Assembly: GCA_045615705.1 (NCBI GenBank)
Contig: JAZLFH010000068.1
Span: forward strand, 1-52,602
Reading direction: 5' to 3'
DNA length: 52,602 nucleotides
Origin: JAZLFH01 sp045615705
GTDB lineage: Bacteria; Bacillota; Clostridia; UMGS1883
Shown here: one piece after another, positions 16,509 through 25,690 of the stretch
How positions within the stretch are numbered: the first letter of the stretch is position 1
How the letters are laid out: every line of letters begins with the position of its first letter
Made by a program: the position numbers and the translations under genes
Notes under the pieces: model-generated
Told to the model about the DNA's origin: nothing
The model's database searches: none
The model's input: the letters and a program-made list of their open reading frames with translations, nothing else

Positions 16509-17684
16509 GTGAAAGAAATTATACTCATAAAATACGGCGAAATAATTCTTAAAGGTTTAAACCGCCGTCATTTTGAAGACTTACTTTTAAAAAACATCAG
16601 AAAAAGCGTGGGAAAAGAAAATATAGAAAGCATTAAGACTTCTCAGGCAATAACTTATCTTGTGCCTAAAAACTGTGATGATTTAGACGATATGATTGAA
16701 AAACTTAAAAAGGTTTTCGGAATTGTTTCAATCGTAAGAGCAGGGGTTATTGAAAAGAGTATGGAGGCACTTTTGACCTCGGGAGCGGACTATATTACGC
16801 CCATACTTAAAAAACTTAACACATTTAAGGTGGAAACAAGAAGAAGCGACAAAAGATTTCCCAAAAAGTCGCCGGAGATTTCGGCACTTATGGGCGGTGC
16901 ACTTTTAGAGAAAAACCCCAGTTTAAAAGTAAATGTTCAAAACCCCGATGCAATAGTAAGAGTAGAGGTAAGAGAAGAAAGTATATATGTCTACTCCGAA
17001 GCGGACAAGGTTATGGGTACGGGCGGAATGCCTACCGGCTCAAACGGAAGAGCTACTCTTTTGCTTTCGGGCGGAATAGACAGCCCCGTTGCGGGATATA
17101 TGCTTGCAAAAAGAGGCGTAACCATTGATGCAGTGCATTTTTTCAGTGCTCCGTACACAAGCGAAAGAGCAAAAGAAAAGGTAATAGAACTTGCAAAAAT
17201 CGTTGCGACTTATACAGGACCGTTTAATCTTTACATAATACCGTTTACAGAGCAACAACTTGCTATTAAGGCGAACTGCCCGGAAGAACATCTCACACTT
17301 ATTATGCGAAGAATGATGATGATGTCGGCACTTTTGGTTGCAAAAAAGCACGGCTCAAACGCACTTATTACGGGCGAAAGTTTGGGACAGGTCGCAAGTC
17401 AGACAATTCATGCATTAGCAGTAACCGACAGCGTGTGCGATATGCCGGTTTTCAGACCTCTTATCGGCATGGATAAAGAAGAAATTGTTGAAATTGCAAG
17501 GAAGATAGGAACATTTGAAACATCAATTCTTCCTTATGAAGATTGTTGTACAATCTTTGTTCCGAAACATCCGACAACAAAACCAACGGTCGAAAAAATC
17601 GAAAAAAGCGAACAAAACTTGGATATGGAAGGATTAGTCCAAAAGGCAGCAGACGAAACATACTTTGTAAGGATAAATCCGTAA
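16509..17684 (+). CDS. thiI: tRNA 4-thiouridine synthase
   Basis: ThiI uses ATP and persulfide sulfur to make s4U8 in tRNA. The 391 residues contain an N-terminal ferredoxin-like/THUMP region (to about 165) and the PP-loop ATP pyrophosphatase domain with LLSGGIDSPVAGYMLAKRG (about 184-202). There is no C-terminal rhodanese domain, as usual in Firmicutes, so sulfur must come straight from the neighbouring desulfurase. It starts with GTG right after the desulfurase TAA, with GGGGAGG upstream. Confidence 0.96.
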   Translation: MKEIILIKYGEIILKGLNRRHFEDLLLKNIRKSVGKENIESIKTSQAITYLVPKNCDDLDDMIEKLKKVFGIVSIVRAGVIEKSMEALLTSGADYITPILKKLNTFKVETRRSDKRFPKKSPEISALMGGALLEKNPSLKVNVQNPDAIVRVEVREESIYVYSEADKVMGTGGMPTGSNGRATLLLSGGIDSPVAGYMLAKRGVTIDAVHFFSAPYTSERAKEKVIELAKIVATYTGPFNLYIIPFTEQQLAIKANCPEEHLTLIMRRMMMMSALLVAKKHGSNALITGESLGQVASQTIHALAVTDSVCDMPVFRPLIGMDKEEIVEIARKIGTFETSILPYEDCCTIFVPKHPTTKPTVEKIEKSEQNLDMEGLVQKAADETYFVRINP

Positions 17685-17693
17685 GGAGAAGAA

Positions 17694-18923
17694 ATGAAAG
17701 CAGAAATTATCAGTGTCGGAACAGAATTGTTAATGGGCGAAGTGGTAAATACCGATTCGGCATTTATTGCCAGGGGACTTTCAAAAGTCGGTATAGACTG
17801 CTTTTATCATAGTGTTGTCGGCGATAACCCCAAAAGACTCGAAGATTTAATAGAAACTGCACTAAAAAGGAGTGACATCATAATCTTTACGGGCGGATTG
17901 GGACCTACCGATGACGATTTGACAAAGGAAACAGTCGCAAAGTGCTTTTCTAAAAAACTTGTCTTAAATGAGGACGAACTCAAAAAAATCAAAGGATATT
18001 TTGACTCAACAAACAGAGAGATGCCACAAAACAACATAAAACAGGCATATCTTCCCGAAAACTCAATAGTAGTCGAGAATAAAAACGGAACGGCACCCGG
18101 GTCAATAATGGAAAATGATAATAAAATCGGAATAATTCTTCCGGGACCTCCGGCTGAACTGTTTCCGATGTTTGAAGATACCGTAATGCCGTATTTGGAA
18201 GATAAAAGCGGTGAAAGAATTTTTTCTGAAAACATTTGCTTAAAAAATATCGGCGAAAGCCACGCGGTAACAATTATTGACGATTTAATTAAAAACCAGA
18301 AAAATGTCTTAATAGCACCTTATGTGGGCAATTCATATACAAGAATAAGAGTAAGTGTCAAGGGGAAAGACGAAAAATCCGCCTATGCAGAATTAAATCC
18401 CGTAACAAATGAAATAAAGAAAAGGTTAAAAGATTACATTATGCCGTGCGATGGTGAAAATTTAGCCGAGTATATAGTTAAAACGCTCTCGGAAAGAGGA
18501 CAAAAACTTTCCGTGGCGGAAAGTTGTACGGGAGGACTTTTAGGCTCAATTATTACATCAGTTTCGGGTGCAAGTGAAGTATTTGACGGAGGGTTTATCA
18601 CTTATTCAAATGAGATTAAGAATAAAGTTTTGGGAGTAAGTAAAAAGACACTTGAACTTTTCGGAGCGGTAAGCGAAGAATGTGCAATTGAGATGGCTTT
18701 GGGAGCGAGAAAAAATGCAAACTCAAACTACGCCCTCTCAATTACCGGAATTGCGGGACCGACAGGCGGTACAAAAACAAAGTGTGTAGGAACAGTGTGC
18801 ATAGGGCTTTCAGACGGAAAAAAAGCGTATGCAAAGACTTTTGTTTTTAAAGGTAACCGTGAAAGCGTAAGAAAAAAGAGCACCCAACGGGCACTCTTAA
18901 TGCTTTTGGAAGAACTTTCTTAA
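17694..18923 (+). CDS. cinA: CinA-family protein (nicotinamide-nucleotide amidase)
   Basis: The 409-residue protein has both CinA domains. An N-terminal molybdopterin-binding-like domain (AEIISVGTELLMGEVVNTDSAFIARGL, FTGGLGPTDDDLT) hydrolyses pyrophosphate-type substrates such as ADP-ribose. A C-terminal amidase domain (SVAESCTGGLLGSIITSVSGAS, ALSITGIAGPTGGT) deamidates nicotinamide mononucleotide. It is the last gene of the plus-strand run and its stop overlaps the stop of the convergent O-antigen-ligase-like gene through a shared TTAA. Confidence 0.95.
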   Translation: MKAEIISVGTELLMGEVVNTDSAFIARGLSKVGIDCFYHSVVGDNPKRLEDLIETALKRSDIIIFTGGLGPTDDDLTKETVAKCFSKKLVLNEDELKKIKGYFDSTNREMPQNNIKQAYLPENSIVVENKNGTAPGSIMENDNKIGIILPGPPAELFPMFEDTVMPYLEDKSGERIFSENICLKNIGESHAVTIIDDLIKNQKNVLIAPYVGNSYTRIRVSVKGKDEKSAYAELNPVTNEIKKRLKDYIMPCDGENLAEYIVKTLSERGQKLSVAESCTGGLLGSIITSVSGASEVFDGGFITYSNEIKNKVLGVSKKTLELFGAVSEECAIEMALGARKNANSNYALSITGIAGPTGGTKTKCVGTVCIGLSDGKKAYAKTFVFKGNRESVRKKSTQRALLMLLEELS

Positions 18924-20104
18924 CTGTTTTCATACATAGTATTGGTAAAACCCATAATTACGGCAAATATTATCCAGGCAAAGAAGTTTATAAGGTAAAC
19001 CGTACCAAAGCCTATAAAAGTAAAAATAAGCATAATAACCAAAAGAAGTCTTGCCTCGTCAACTTTTGGCGAGGATTTTTTCTTATGCTGGAATTTGAAA
19101 AGTTTGAAAATCAAGCTGATATAAATAGTATAATAGAGTAAAAATCCCACAATTCCGTGATTTGCCAAAGTTTCAATTACATCACAATGAGAATAGTGAT
19201 TGTCAAAACTCGCCAAGTGCATGTACTGTCCGAGCCCGTTTCCGAAAAACGGCTTCTGCTTAAACATAAGAAATCCTTCTTTTATCATATCTATACGCAC
19301 GAAGTCGTTGTCTTTCAATTCGGATTTTAAAATCTCAAATCTTTCTTGCAAAAGAGAACCGGATAAGAGGTTACGAAAAACATACAGCCCGGATATAAAA
19401 ATGATAACGAAAAAGATAACGGGAACAAGTTTTTTAACAACGCTTTTATCTTTCATATATTTGGGAACAACCAACAAAAAGTACCATAAAAAAACACCTA
19501 GAACAAGTGCAAGGATTGATTTTCTCGAAGCAGAGGCTATTATAACAAACAAAGAAGTACCCATAATGATAACTGAAAAAATCTTTTTTATAAAACCTTT
19601 TTGAATTAACCAATTAAGCACAACAATAAAAATGATAACCAGAAGATGCGAAAACCCGTTGCCTGCTGAACTACCGCCTAAAATAGCAAGTCTTTCATCG
19701 GCAGAAATGTGAAATCCCATTTTAAAAAGTCGGATAAATACCAAAACAGAAGAGGCAACCACATAAACATCTAAAAACGGAAGTGTGCTTTTGCGGTAGT
19801 TGGAAGCGACTGTAAATATTAAGACAAATACAAAAACTTCCAATATGTTTACAGAATAAGTGAAGTAAATTTCTCTAAAAGTACAAAGGTATTCACCCGA
19901 AATAATTGCAAACAAAACAAAAGCTAAATATCTCCAAAGTTCGCTCCCGAGACTAATAAGAGATATTCTGTCATATATTAAAGTTACAAGCGTTAATAAA
20001 GCAGTTATACCGATAAACGCAAAGACCGCCTTACCGCCTATCTGAGAAACAAAAGAATAGATAAACAGCAATATTAAACATGAATAATACTGAATGGAAC
20101 GCAT
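18920..20104 (-). CDS. O-antigen ligase/polymerase-family membrane protein
   Basis: This 394-residue polytopic protein has about 10-11 membrane helices and a larger periplasm-type loop with GNGLGQYMHLASFDNHYSHCDVIETLANHGIVG. The pattern (G-GxGxx...H-HxxxxxxxxxxGxxG) matches the Wzy/WaaL/O-antigen ligase family, which joins or polymerises lipid-linked glycans outside the membrane. In a Gram-positive it probably works on capsule, teichoic acid or exopolysaccharide. It is convergent with cinA and has its own strong promoter. The acyltransferase nearby fits a surface-glycan function. Confidence 0.85.
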   Translation of the reverse strand: MRSIQYYSCLILLFIYSFVSQIGGKAVFAFIGITALLTLVTLIYDRISLISLGSELWRYLAFVLFAIISGEYLCTFREIYFTYSVNILEVFVFVLIFTVASNYRKSTLPFLDVYVVASSVLVFIRLFKMGFHISADERLAILGGSSAGNGFSHLLVIIFIVVLNWLIQKGFIKKIFSVIIMGTSLFVIIASASRKSILALVLGVFLWYFLLVVPKYMKDKSVVKKLVPVIFFVIIFISGLYVFRNLLSGSLLQERFEILKSELKDNDFVRIDMIKEGFLMFKQKPFFGNGLGQYMHLASFDNHYSHCDVIETLANHGIVGFLLYYTIYISLIFKLFKFQHKKKSSPKVDEARLLLVIMLIFTFIGFGTVYLINFFAWIIFAVIMGFTNTMYENS

Positions 20105-20136
20105 AAAAAAACTCTTTTCATTTATTGTTTTCGTTT

Positions 20137-20165
20137 ATTTTATATTAGCTTTTACTTTTTGTCAA
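20137..20165 (-). promoter_or_regulatory. Promoter of the O-antigen-ligase-like gene
   Basis: On the minus strand TTGACA (20165-20160), a 17-base spacer and TAAAAT (20142-20137). It stands back to back with the plus-strand promoter at 20181, the two perfect -35 boxes being 15 bases apart. Confidence 0.8.
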
Positions 20166-20180
20166 CACAGGATAAAATTA

Positions 20181-20209
20181 TTGACAAAAAGGCATATAAA
20201 ATATATAAT
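20181..20209 (+). promoter_or_regulatory. Promoter of the 163-residue membrane protein gene
   Basis: TTGACA (20181-20186), a 17-base spacer and TATAAT (20204-20209): a full consensus sigma-A promoter, about 30 bases before the ATG at 20240. Confidence 0.85.
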
Positions 20210-20239
20210 TGTAGCATAAAGAAAAAGCGAGGGAAAAAA

Positions 20240-20731
20240 ATGAAAGAAATGAAAAAAGAAGAAAAACAAAAACTTGACAGTATTCTCACTTGGATTGTAA
20301 CGGGAATCCTTTTTTATGCTGTTTTTGTGCTTTTTATATATAATATGTTAAATTCCTCGGCTACCGTTTTGGGGGCAAAGACTTTTCTTTCGATTATGTT
20401 TTATATATCTTTGGCGGGAATTGTTTTGTTTACGGCTCTCGGCGGATATAAAGGGAAAAAGAGCCTGTTTTTATACAGCGGTCTTTTTGTGCTTTTAGCA
20501 CTCAGCTTTTTTATAACAAACAGTGCGACAGAGGCGAGCAAGTACTTTAATTTCGGGGCAATGGCAGAAATATTTGTCCTTTCTCAAGTTTATTCATATT
20601 TTAAAACAAGGGGGAAGTTTGAAGGAAAAGTAAAGACAATATTTATTGTTGCAGCGGTAATTTTATTTCTTGCACTTTTAGGCGGAAGTGCATATGCGAT
20701 TGTGCATATTGCACCAAATTTCTTCAAATAA
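20240..20731 (+). CDS. Unidentified membrane protein with about five helices
   Basis: I do not recognise this 163-residue protein. It begins with a charged cytoplasmic stretch (MKEMKKEEKQKLD), followed by about five predicted membrane segments (ILTWIVTGILFYAVFVLFIY, TFLSIMFYISLAGIVLFTAL, LFLYSGLFVLLALSFFI, AEIFVLSQVY, TIFIVAAVILFLALLGGSAYAIV). I chose the ATG at 20240 because GAGGG precedes it and an upstream TTG would lie within the promoter. It has its own consensus promoter and is followed 9 bases later by the acyltransferase gene, suggesting a shared envelope role. Confidence 0.75.
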   Translation: MKEMKKEEKQKLDSILTWIVTGILFYAVFVLFIYNMLNSSATVLGAKTFLSIMFYISLAGIVLFTALGGYKGKKSLFLYSGLFVLLALSFFITNSATEASKYFNFGAMAEIFVLSQVYSYFKTRGKFEGKVKTIFIVAAVILFLALLGGSAYAIVHIAPNFFK

Positions 20732-20740
20732 GATATTGTT

Positions 20741-21754
20741 ATGGCAAAGAGGTTAAATTTCGTATCATTAATGCATATTATCGGATGTTTTTTAATTGTA
20801 TTCGGGCATTCTATACCTTTGTATGTTTCAAATGAGTCAAATTGGTATCATAATTTTATACATACTTATTTGTACAGTTTTCATGTGCCGCTTTTTGTTT
20901 TTGCAAGCGGGCTTTTGTTCACATACACGCAATCTCTTAAAAGAGGCTACAAAAATATGCTTTTAAAAAAGGTAAAGAGAATTTTAGTTCCGTACTTTGT
21001 TTTAAATATGGCATTTGTACTCTTTTACTTTGCTTTTACCGGGAATTTTTTGTCAAAAGAAGTATCGAATATGTTTGTATGTTTCAGATTGGGACCGCTT
21101 TCGTACCTGTATTTTTTGGCAAATCTTTTTTTGATGTTTGTGCTTTCGCCTCTTCTTGACAAAATGGCAAATTCAAGATTCAGATATATTTATCTCGCAG
21201 TTTTGAGTATTCTTTGCACATTCAGAGTGCCCTTTACTCAACCTACGATAATAAACAGTGATTTTCGTTTGGTTGTCAGGGATATAATTTGGTTTGCTAC
21301 CTGTTTTTATATGGGAATGCTCTTTGCAAGATACTGTCACTTTAACGAAAATAAAAAATATCTTTCAAAAACGGCTATGTATACCTATCTTTTCGTTTCG
21401 GTTGCAATTGTTTTTTGCAGAGAATTCTTTAAAATTAAAGCGTACTCGACAATTGGTTTTATTTCTACATTTGCGTTAACGGTTTTGATGATTGCATTTT
21501 TTACGACACTTGCGATATTTATTTCAAAAAAAGAGAGTTGGGTTTTACGGTTTGATGAAATGACATTTTCCTGGTACTTAATTTCTTGGCCGTGCCAGTT
21601 TATAGTGTCATATTTAGGGGAATTATTTTCACCAAGTGCCGTATTGACGGGAGTTGTAATGTTTTTGGTAGGAATGGTGGCACCGCCTGTTTTTATCAGC
21701 ATTTACAAAAAGATAGACAGAAAAAACAAATTTGGGTTTATAATCGGAATATAA
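20741..21754 (+). CDS. Acyltransferase-3 family membrane protein
   Basis: The 337-residue protein has about ten membrane helices and the family's N-terminal pattern (LNFVSLMHIIGCFLIVFGHSIPLY, with the catalytic-type His in FGHS), then FHVPLFVFASGLLFTY and KRGYKNMLLKKVKRILVPYFV. Acyltransferase-3 proteins O-acetylate or succinylate surface polysaccharides at the membrane. Close kin are found in surface-glycan loci, in line with the O-antigen-ligase-like gene next door. The acceptor is unknown. A strong terminator follows. Confidence 0.88.
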   Translation: MAKRLNFVSLMHIIGCFLIVFGHSIPLYVSNESNWYHNFIHTYLYSFHVPLFVFASGLLFTYTQSLKRGYKNMLLKKVKRILVPYFVLNMAFVLFYFAFTGNFLSKEVSNMFVCFRLGPLSYLYFLANLFLMFVLSPLLDKMANSRFRYIYLAVLSILCTFRVPFTQPTIINSDFRLVVRDIIWFATCFYMGMLFARYCHFNENKKYLSKTAMYTYLFVSVAIVFCREFFKIKAYSTIGFISTFALTVLMIAFFTTLAIFISKKESWVLRFDEMTFSWYLISWPCQFIVSYLGELFSPSAVLTGVVMFLVGMVAPPVFISIYKKIDRKNKFGFIIGI

Positions 21755-21779
21755 AAAGAGCCGGAAGGCTCTTTTTTTG
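21753..21779 (+). terminator. Terminator after the acyltransferase gene
   Basis: Stem AGAGCC (21757-21762) / GGCTCT (21767-21772) with a GGAA loop and a run of Ts to 21779. The stop codon overlaps the A-run at its start. Confidence 0.92.
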
Positions 21780-21847
21780 TTAGATATTAAAATATTATTC
21801 AGATACGGTTTTATAGACCTTTTTTAAAAAATACTGCGTTAAAACAC

Positions 21848-22561
21848 TCACAAATCGTTACACATATTACAACCAAGGCACCTGTAAACCCTTCCCGAAA
21901 AAACTTTTTCAATAGTGTTTACAAACAATTCGTCCGAAAAAAGTGTGTGAAGAACAATTTTTTCCGGCGATGCCTCTATTAAGGCACTCAGAACGATGTC
22001 AAAATCGCTCATCATAAATTCATCAAAAATATCGGGCGACATAGAGAAATATTTTTCTGTTATGTCTGTTTTTTTTGAATCAAGAAGATGAGGACCCTCA
22101 TTGTCGGAAATTATATGAACAAGGGGCTCTTTTTTTTCGGACACCGATACAAAAAAAGAAAGCAGTTTGCAAAATTCATCAAACTCTTTGTCAAAAAGGA
22201 ACTTTTCACCTGCTCTTTGGCAGATACCGTCAAGTTCTTTTAAGTAATCTTTAAGCCTGAAATTAATAAAACCTTCTATAAAAATTGACTTTGCGTCTTT
22301 AAGGTAGGTTTTAAGTTCTTTTTTGATTAAGTCAAGTCTTTTTTTGTAGTAGATAAAACCTTTAATATCTTCTTTTGAAACTTCGTTTAGTGCAATCGAA
22401 AGAATTTGTTTGCGTTCGGTTTTTGTAAGATTGGGAAAATATCCGTTTATTGCTTTTTCTATATAAATAGGTTCGTATCGTTCTAAAATTTCTTTTGAAA
22501 TCTCGTTTTCAAGGCATTTTTTGTTGTCCTCAAAAATGGGAACAACACTTTGGTAGTTCAA
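21848..22561 (-). CDS. ytxC: YtxC-like sporulation protein
   Basis: This 237-residue soluble protein resembles the YtxC family of putative sporulation proteins. The conserved part is the C-terminus: SPEKIVLHTLFSDELFVNTIEKVFSGRVYRCLGCNMC, with the ending Cx2C pair. The middle is helical and lysine-rich (LIKKELKTYLKDAKSIFIEGFINFRLKDYLKELD), matching the family's long helical region. The function is unknown; ytxC is placed among sporulation genes by regulation in Bacillus. It follows the neighbouring gene by 4 bases, so the two form an operon. Confidence 0.85.
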   Translation of the reverse strand: MNYQSVVPIFEDNKKCLENEISKEILERYEPIYIEKAINGYFPNLTKTERKQILSIALNEVSKEDIKGFIYYKKRLDLIKKELKTYLKDAKSIFIEGFINFRLKDYLKELDGICQRAGEKFLFDKEFDEFCKLLSFFVSVSEKKEPLVHIISDNEGPHLLDSKKTDITEKYFSMSPDIFDEFMMSDFDIVLSALIEASPEKIVLHTLFSDELFVNTIEKVFSGRVYRCLGCNMCNDL

Positions 22562-22565
22562 CTTA

Positions 22566-23285
22566 TCACTCCCTTTGCAAAACAGGAATAACAGAGCCTA
22601 TGTCATCGGGAACGGAATCATTGTTATAAATTGGAGTTACGCCGTGCAGGGAAAGAAAATTTTCGATTTTTTTAAAATCTTTAAGTTTTTCAAGATTTCC
22701 GTTTATAAAAAATTGGCCGTTTCCGATTAAACCCGAAGCACCGCCCAAAAAACCGTTTTTAAATCCCGAAAGATTAACGCCCGGCTCTGTTAAGAGGGCA
22801 TTGATGCCTTCTTTTTCACACGCTTTAAATATTCCTGCATCCTCGGTAATTACTGCATTTTTTGATATTATTGCCGTAGTGCATTTAGAATATCCTTGCT
22901 TTACATCAATAATTTTATAATGGCGTTTTTTAAGTTCAAAAAGCAAGATTTTGTCGCAGGTTTCAGAGTTTAAAATAACTTTATCATAAAGTATCGCTAC
23001 ATTATATGCACAGTCAAAAGGGTAGGTACTTAAAACAGGTGATTCACCCGATATGACATAAAAACCGAGCGGGGTGAGAATTTCTTTGTAGTATGAAATT
23101 GTGCAAGGCGGACAAATCACGGTGTTTTCTCCCAAGTGGCAAATTCCGAGGTCTGCGTGAAAACTGAGAGGAGGCGTTAAAGAAGAAATGTTAGGCGGGC
23201 AAATTGTTTTTACGCCGGGTATTTCCACATTTGAAATGCAGAGAGTAACATCATTTACGGGGAGATTAGGATTTTTTATAAACAT
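22566..23285 (-). CDS. Possible GME-fold family protein (DUF6873-like)
   Basis: This 239-residue protein is not one I recognise firmly. It starts FIKNPNLPVNDVTLCISN and has repeated NPNLP / HADLGICHLGEN / GVNLSGFKNGFLGGASG segments. These resemble the pseudo-symmetric guanidino-modifying-enzyme (arginine-deiminase-like) fold, and I think of DUF6873. The HAD pair near residue 45 fits a catalytic-type His in such folds, but I cannot see a full catalytic triad. I placed the start at ATG 23285. A TTG at 23321 would put the promoter -10 inside the gene. It pairs with the ytxC-like gene. Confidence 0.7.
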   Translation of the reverse strand: MFIKNPNLPVNDVTLCISNVEIPGVKTICPPNISSLTPPLSFHADLGICHLGENTVICPPCTISYYKEILTPLGFYVISGESPVLSTYPFDCAYNVAILYDKVILNSETCDKILLFELKKRHYKIIDVKQGYSKCTTAIISKNAVITEDAGIFKACEKEGINALLTEPGVNLSGFKNGFLGGASGLIGNGQFFINGNLEKLKDFKKIENFLSLHGVTPIYNNDSVPDDIGSVIPVLQRE

Positions 23286-23300
23286 ACAATCACCATCACC

Positions 23301-23333
23301 ATTATAGACAAAAATCGACAAATATGCTATATT
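23301..23333. promoter_or_regulatory. Divergent overlapping promoters for ytxC operon and comEC
   Basis: Plus strand: TAGACA (23305-23310), 17-base spacer, extended TGC-TATATT (-10 at 23328-23333), before comEC. Minus strand: TATAAT at 23306-23301 with only a poor -35 (TAGCAT at 23329-23324). The minus -10 overlaps the plus -35, so the two could compete. The minus call is weaker. Confidence 0.5.
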
Positions 23334-23362
23334 AATTTTAAATATTGTTTTGGAGTATTTTT

Positions 23363-25690
23363 ATGAAGAGAGATGCGTTGATTTTTGCAATTTGTCTTTG
23401 CATAGGAATATTTTTGTCGAGTAAAATACCGAGTGCAGTATTTATAAGCGTGTTGACGGTAGGATTTTTGCTTGTAATTAAGCGTTTTGTTTTAAAAGGA
23501 AAAATACAAACACTTGCACTCATAATATGCGTTGGAGTTCTTTTGGGAGAAGGCTTGTACACCGTTACATTTGAAGAAAAAAGCACCTTGGTGAACAAGT
23601 ACGCACAGAAAAACTTCACGGTAACGGGAAAGGTCGTTTCAAATGTTGAGTGCAACGATAAAATATCTTTTACCGTAAGTGCGGAGAAAATAGGTGGTGA
23701 AGAAGTAAAAAATGTAAAAATAAAATGCAGTATAAAAAATCTTGACACCATACCCAAATACGGAGATTTGGTAACCGTAAACGGATATATCTATGAGCCG
23801 TATGATAAAAATAATTTCGGAGAATTCGATTATCGGCAATATCTTTTCGCACGGAAAATATATCTTTCCATGTCGTCAAAAGAACCCGTTAAGACAGAAG
23901 GGAGCAAAATTTCATATCTAAACCCGGTAGATATTGCCTCAATCATCCGTGAAAGAACGACAAAAAGGATGGACGAAAAGTTTTCCGATGACACATTGGG
24001 ACTTGTAAAGGCGATGATTACAGGTGATAAGTCAAGCGTAAGCGACACGCTTGATTTAACTCTTAAACGAGCCGGACTTTCCCATGTAGCATCTGTTTCG
24101 GGACTTCATATAAGTATGTTTTTGTCTTTTGTTATGCTTCTTTCCTACTTTTTTATCGGGAACACCAAAAGAGGAAGAGTAATTTATATTATATCCATAC
24201 TGTTCTTCATATTATTTACGGGAGCAAGTCCATCGGTCGTGCGGGCAGGAATTATGTGTATATTATGCCAGGGAGCACAACTTGTCATAAGACGAAACGA
24301 CTCAATAACATCGCTTTCAATAGCCGTAATATTAATACTTTTATTCAGCCCCGGGTATCTGTTTGATATAGGATTTATTCTCAGCGTTTCCGCTACATTG
24401 GGGATAATACTTTTGGCGGGCAATATAACCGGCAGATTTGATAGGAAGAAAAGATTTCTCATAGAAACCGTTGCGGTAACATTTTCTGCACAACTTTTTT
24501 CTTTTCCACCGCTTGTAAGTGCATTTAACTGTTTTTCGGCTGTAAGTATAGTATCAAATGTGGCAGTATCTTTAATAATACCAGTCTGCATGATATTCGG
24601 ATATCTTTTTTGTATATTTTCTTATATTCCGTATCTGTGTGATGTATCGGCATTTTTAACAAAAGCAGTGTTTAATATTCTTATATGTATTGCAAAGGCT
24701 TTTTCCGGCATTCCGTTTTCGCTTGTGCGAGTGGGCGAAAAAGATGTCTTTTTTATAACTGCGTTTTATGCACTTTGTTTATTTTTGTATCTTATCATTG
24801 CAAAGAAGGAAAACTTTTACAAGATGTTGGCATTGGCGGTAGCCGTTTCTTCAATTTGCACGGGAATGATGGTTCACGCCCTTGAAAAAGACTGCATGTA
24901 CATAGAATTTATAAATGTTTCGCACGGAGATTCCGCACTTATACGGACGCCCGACAACAAAAGCATACTTATAGATGCCGGAGGTTCTTATGACTACGAT
25001 ACGGGTAAAACCGTAATGGACTATTTGACATACAGAGGAATAAAAAAAGTTGACTATGCGTTTGTTTCTCACTATCACCAAGACCATGCACAAGGACTTT
25101 TCACACTTATTTCTGAAAATATGGTAAAAAATCTGATAATACCCAAAAATGTAAGTGCAGATAATCAATTAAAAGAAAAACTTTTAAATCTTTGCAAAGA
25201 AAAGGGGACGAAGGTCTTTTATTTTCAAAGAGGTAATATGCTTCATTTAAAAAGCGGAGTAAATCTCAGAATGATTGCACCCGAACTGTCAAGAGCGTCA
25301 TTTTCCGATACAAATGAAACGAGCATGGTATTAAGGCTCGATTACGGAGATGTGAGTGCAATATTTACCGGTGACATAGAGCAAGATGCAGAAAACAGAC
25401 TGTGCCGTATTGCAGAAAATTTAAAATGTGATATACTTAAAGTAGCACATCACGGAAGCAAGACATCATCCGGCATTGAGTTCTTAAAAGAAGCACAACC
25501 GAGATATGCCGTTGTGTCTTCGGAGAAAACCGTTGAAGAATTGGACGAGGAAGTAGTTAAAAATTTTTCTTTTGTTCATTCAAAAATGTATTCAACCGCA
25601 CAAAGCGGAACAGTTGTATTTAAAGTTAACAAGAAAAAGATTGAGTCGGTTTTTGTGTCGAGAAAGAGAGCAAGTAATGTTGTACAATGA
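23363..25690 (+). CDS. comEC: ComEC/Rec2 DNA-uptake channel protein
   Basis: This 775-residue protein has the three-part ComEC layout: an N-terminal region with membrane helices and an extracellular OB-like part (DUF4131, about 20-180), a central competence domain with many helices (KAMITGDKSSVSDTLDLTLKRAGLSHVASVSGLHISM...), and a C-terminal metallo-beta-lactamase-fold domain with HYHQDHAQG (intact HxHxDH). ComEC carries single-stranded DNA across the membrane in competence. No comEA or comFA is near. The ATG at 23363 has GGAG ahead; a TTG at 23345 would add six residues. holA overlaps its end. Confidence 0.96.
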   Translation: MKRDALIFAICLCIGIFLSSKIPSAVFISVLTVGFLLVIKRFVLKGKIQTLALIICVGVLLGEGLYTVTFEEKSTLVNKYAQKNFTVTGKVVSNVECNDKISFTVSAEKIGGEEVKNVKIKCSIKNLDTIPKYGDLVTVNGYIYEPYDKNNFGEFDYRQYLFARKIYLSMSSKEPVKTEGSKISYLNPVDIASIIRERTTKRMDEKFSDDTLGLVKAMITGDKSSVSDTLDLTLKRAGLSHVASVSGLHISMFLSFVMLLSYFFIGNTKRGRVIYIISILFFILFTGASPSVVRAGIMCILCQGAQLVIRRNDSITSLSIAVILILLFSPGYLFDIGFILSVSATLGIILLAGNITGRFDRKKRFLIETVAVTFSAQLFSFPPLVSAFNCFSAVSIVSNVAVSLIIPVCMIFGYLFCIFSYIPYLCDVSAFLTKAVFNILICIAKAFSGIPFSLVRVGEKDVFFITAFYALCLFLYLIIAKKENFYKMLALAVAVSSICTGMMVHALEKDCMYIEFINVSHGDSALIRTPDNKSILIDAGGSYDYDTGKTVMDYLTYRGIKKVDYAFVSHYHQDHAQGLFTLISENMVKNLIIPKNVSADNQLKEKLLNLCKEKGTKVFYFQRGNMLHLKSGVNLRMIAPELSRASFSDTNETSMVLRLDYGDVSAIFTGDIEQDAENRLCRIAENLKCDILKVAHHGSKTSSGIEFLKEAQPRYAVVSSEKTVEELDEEVVKNFSFVHSKMYSTAQSGTVVFKVNKKKIESVFVSRKRASNVVQ

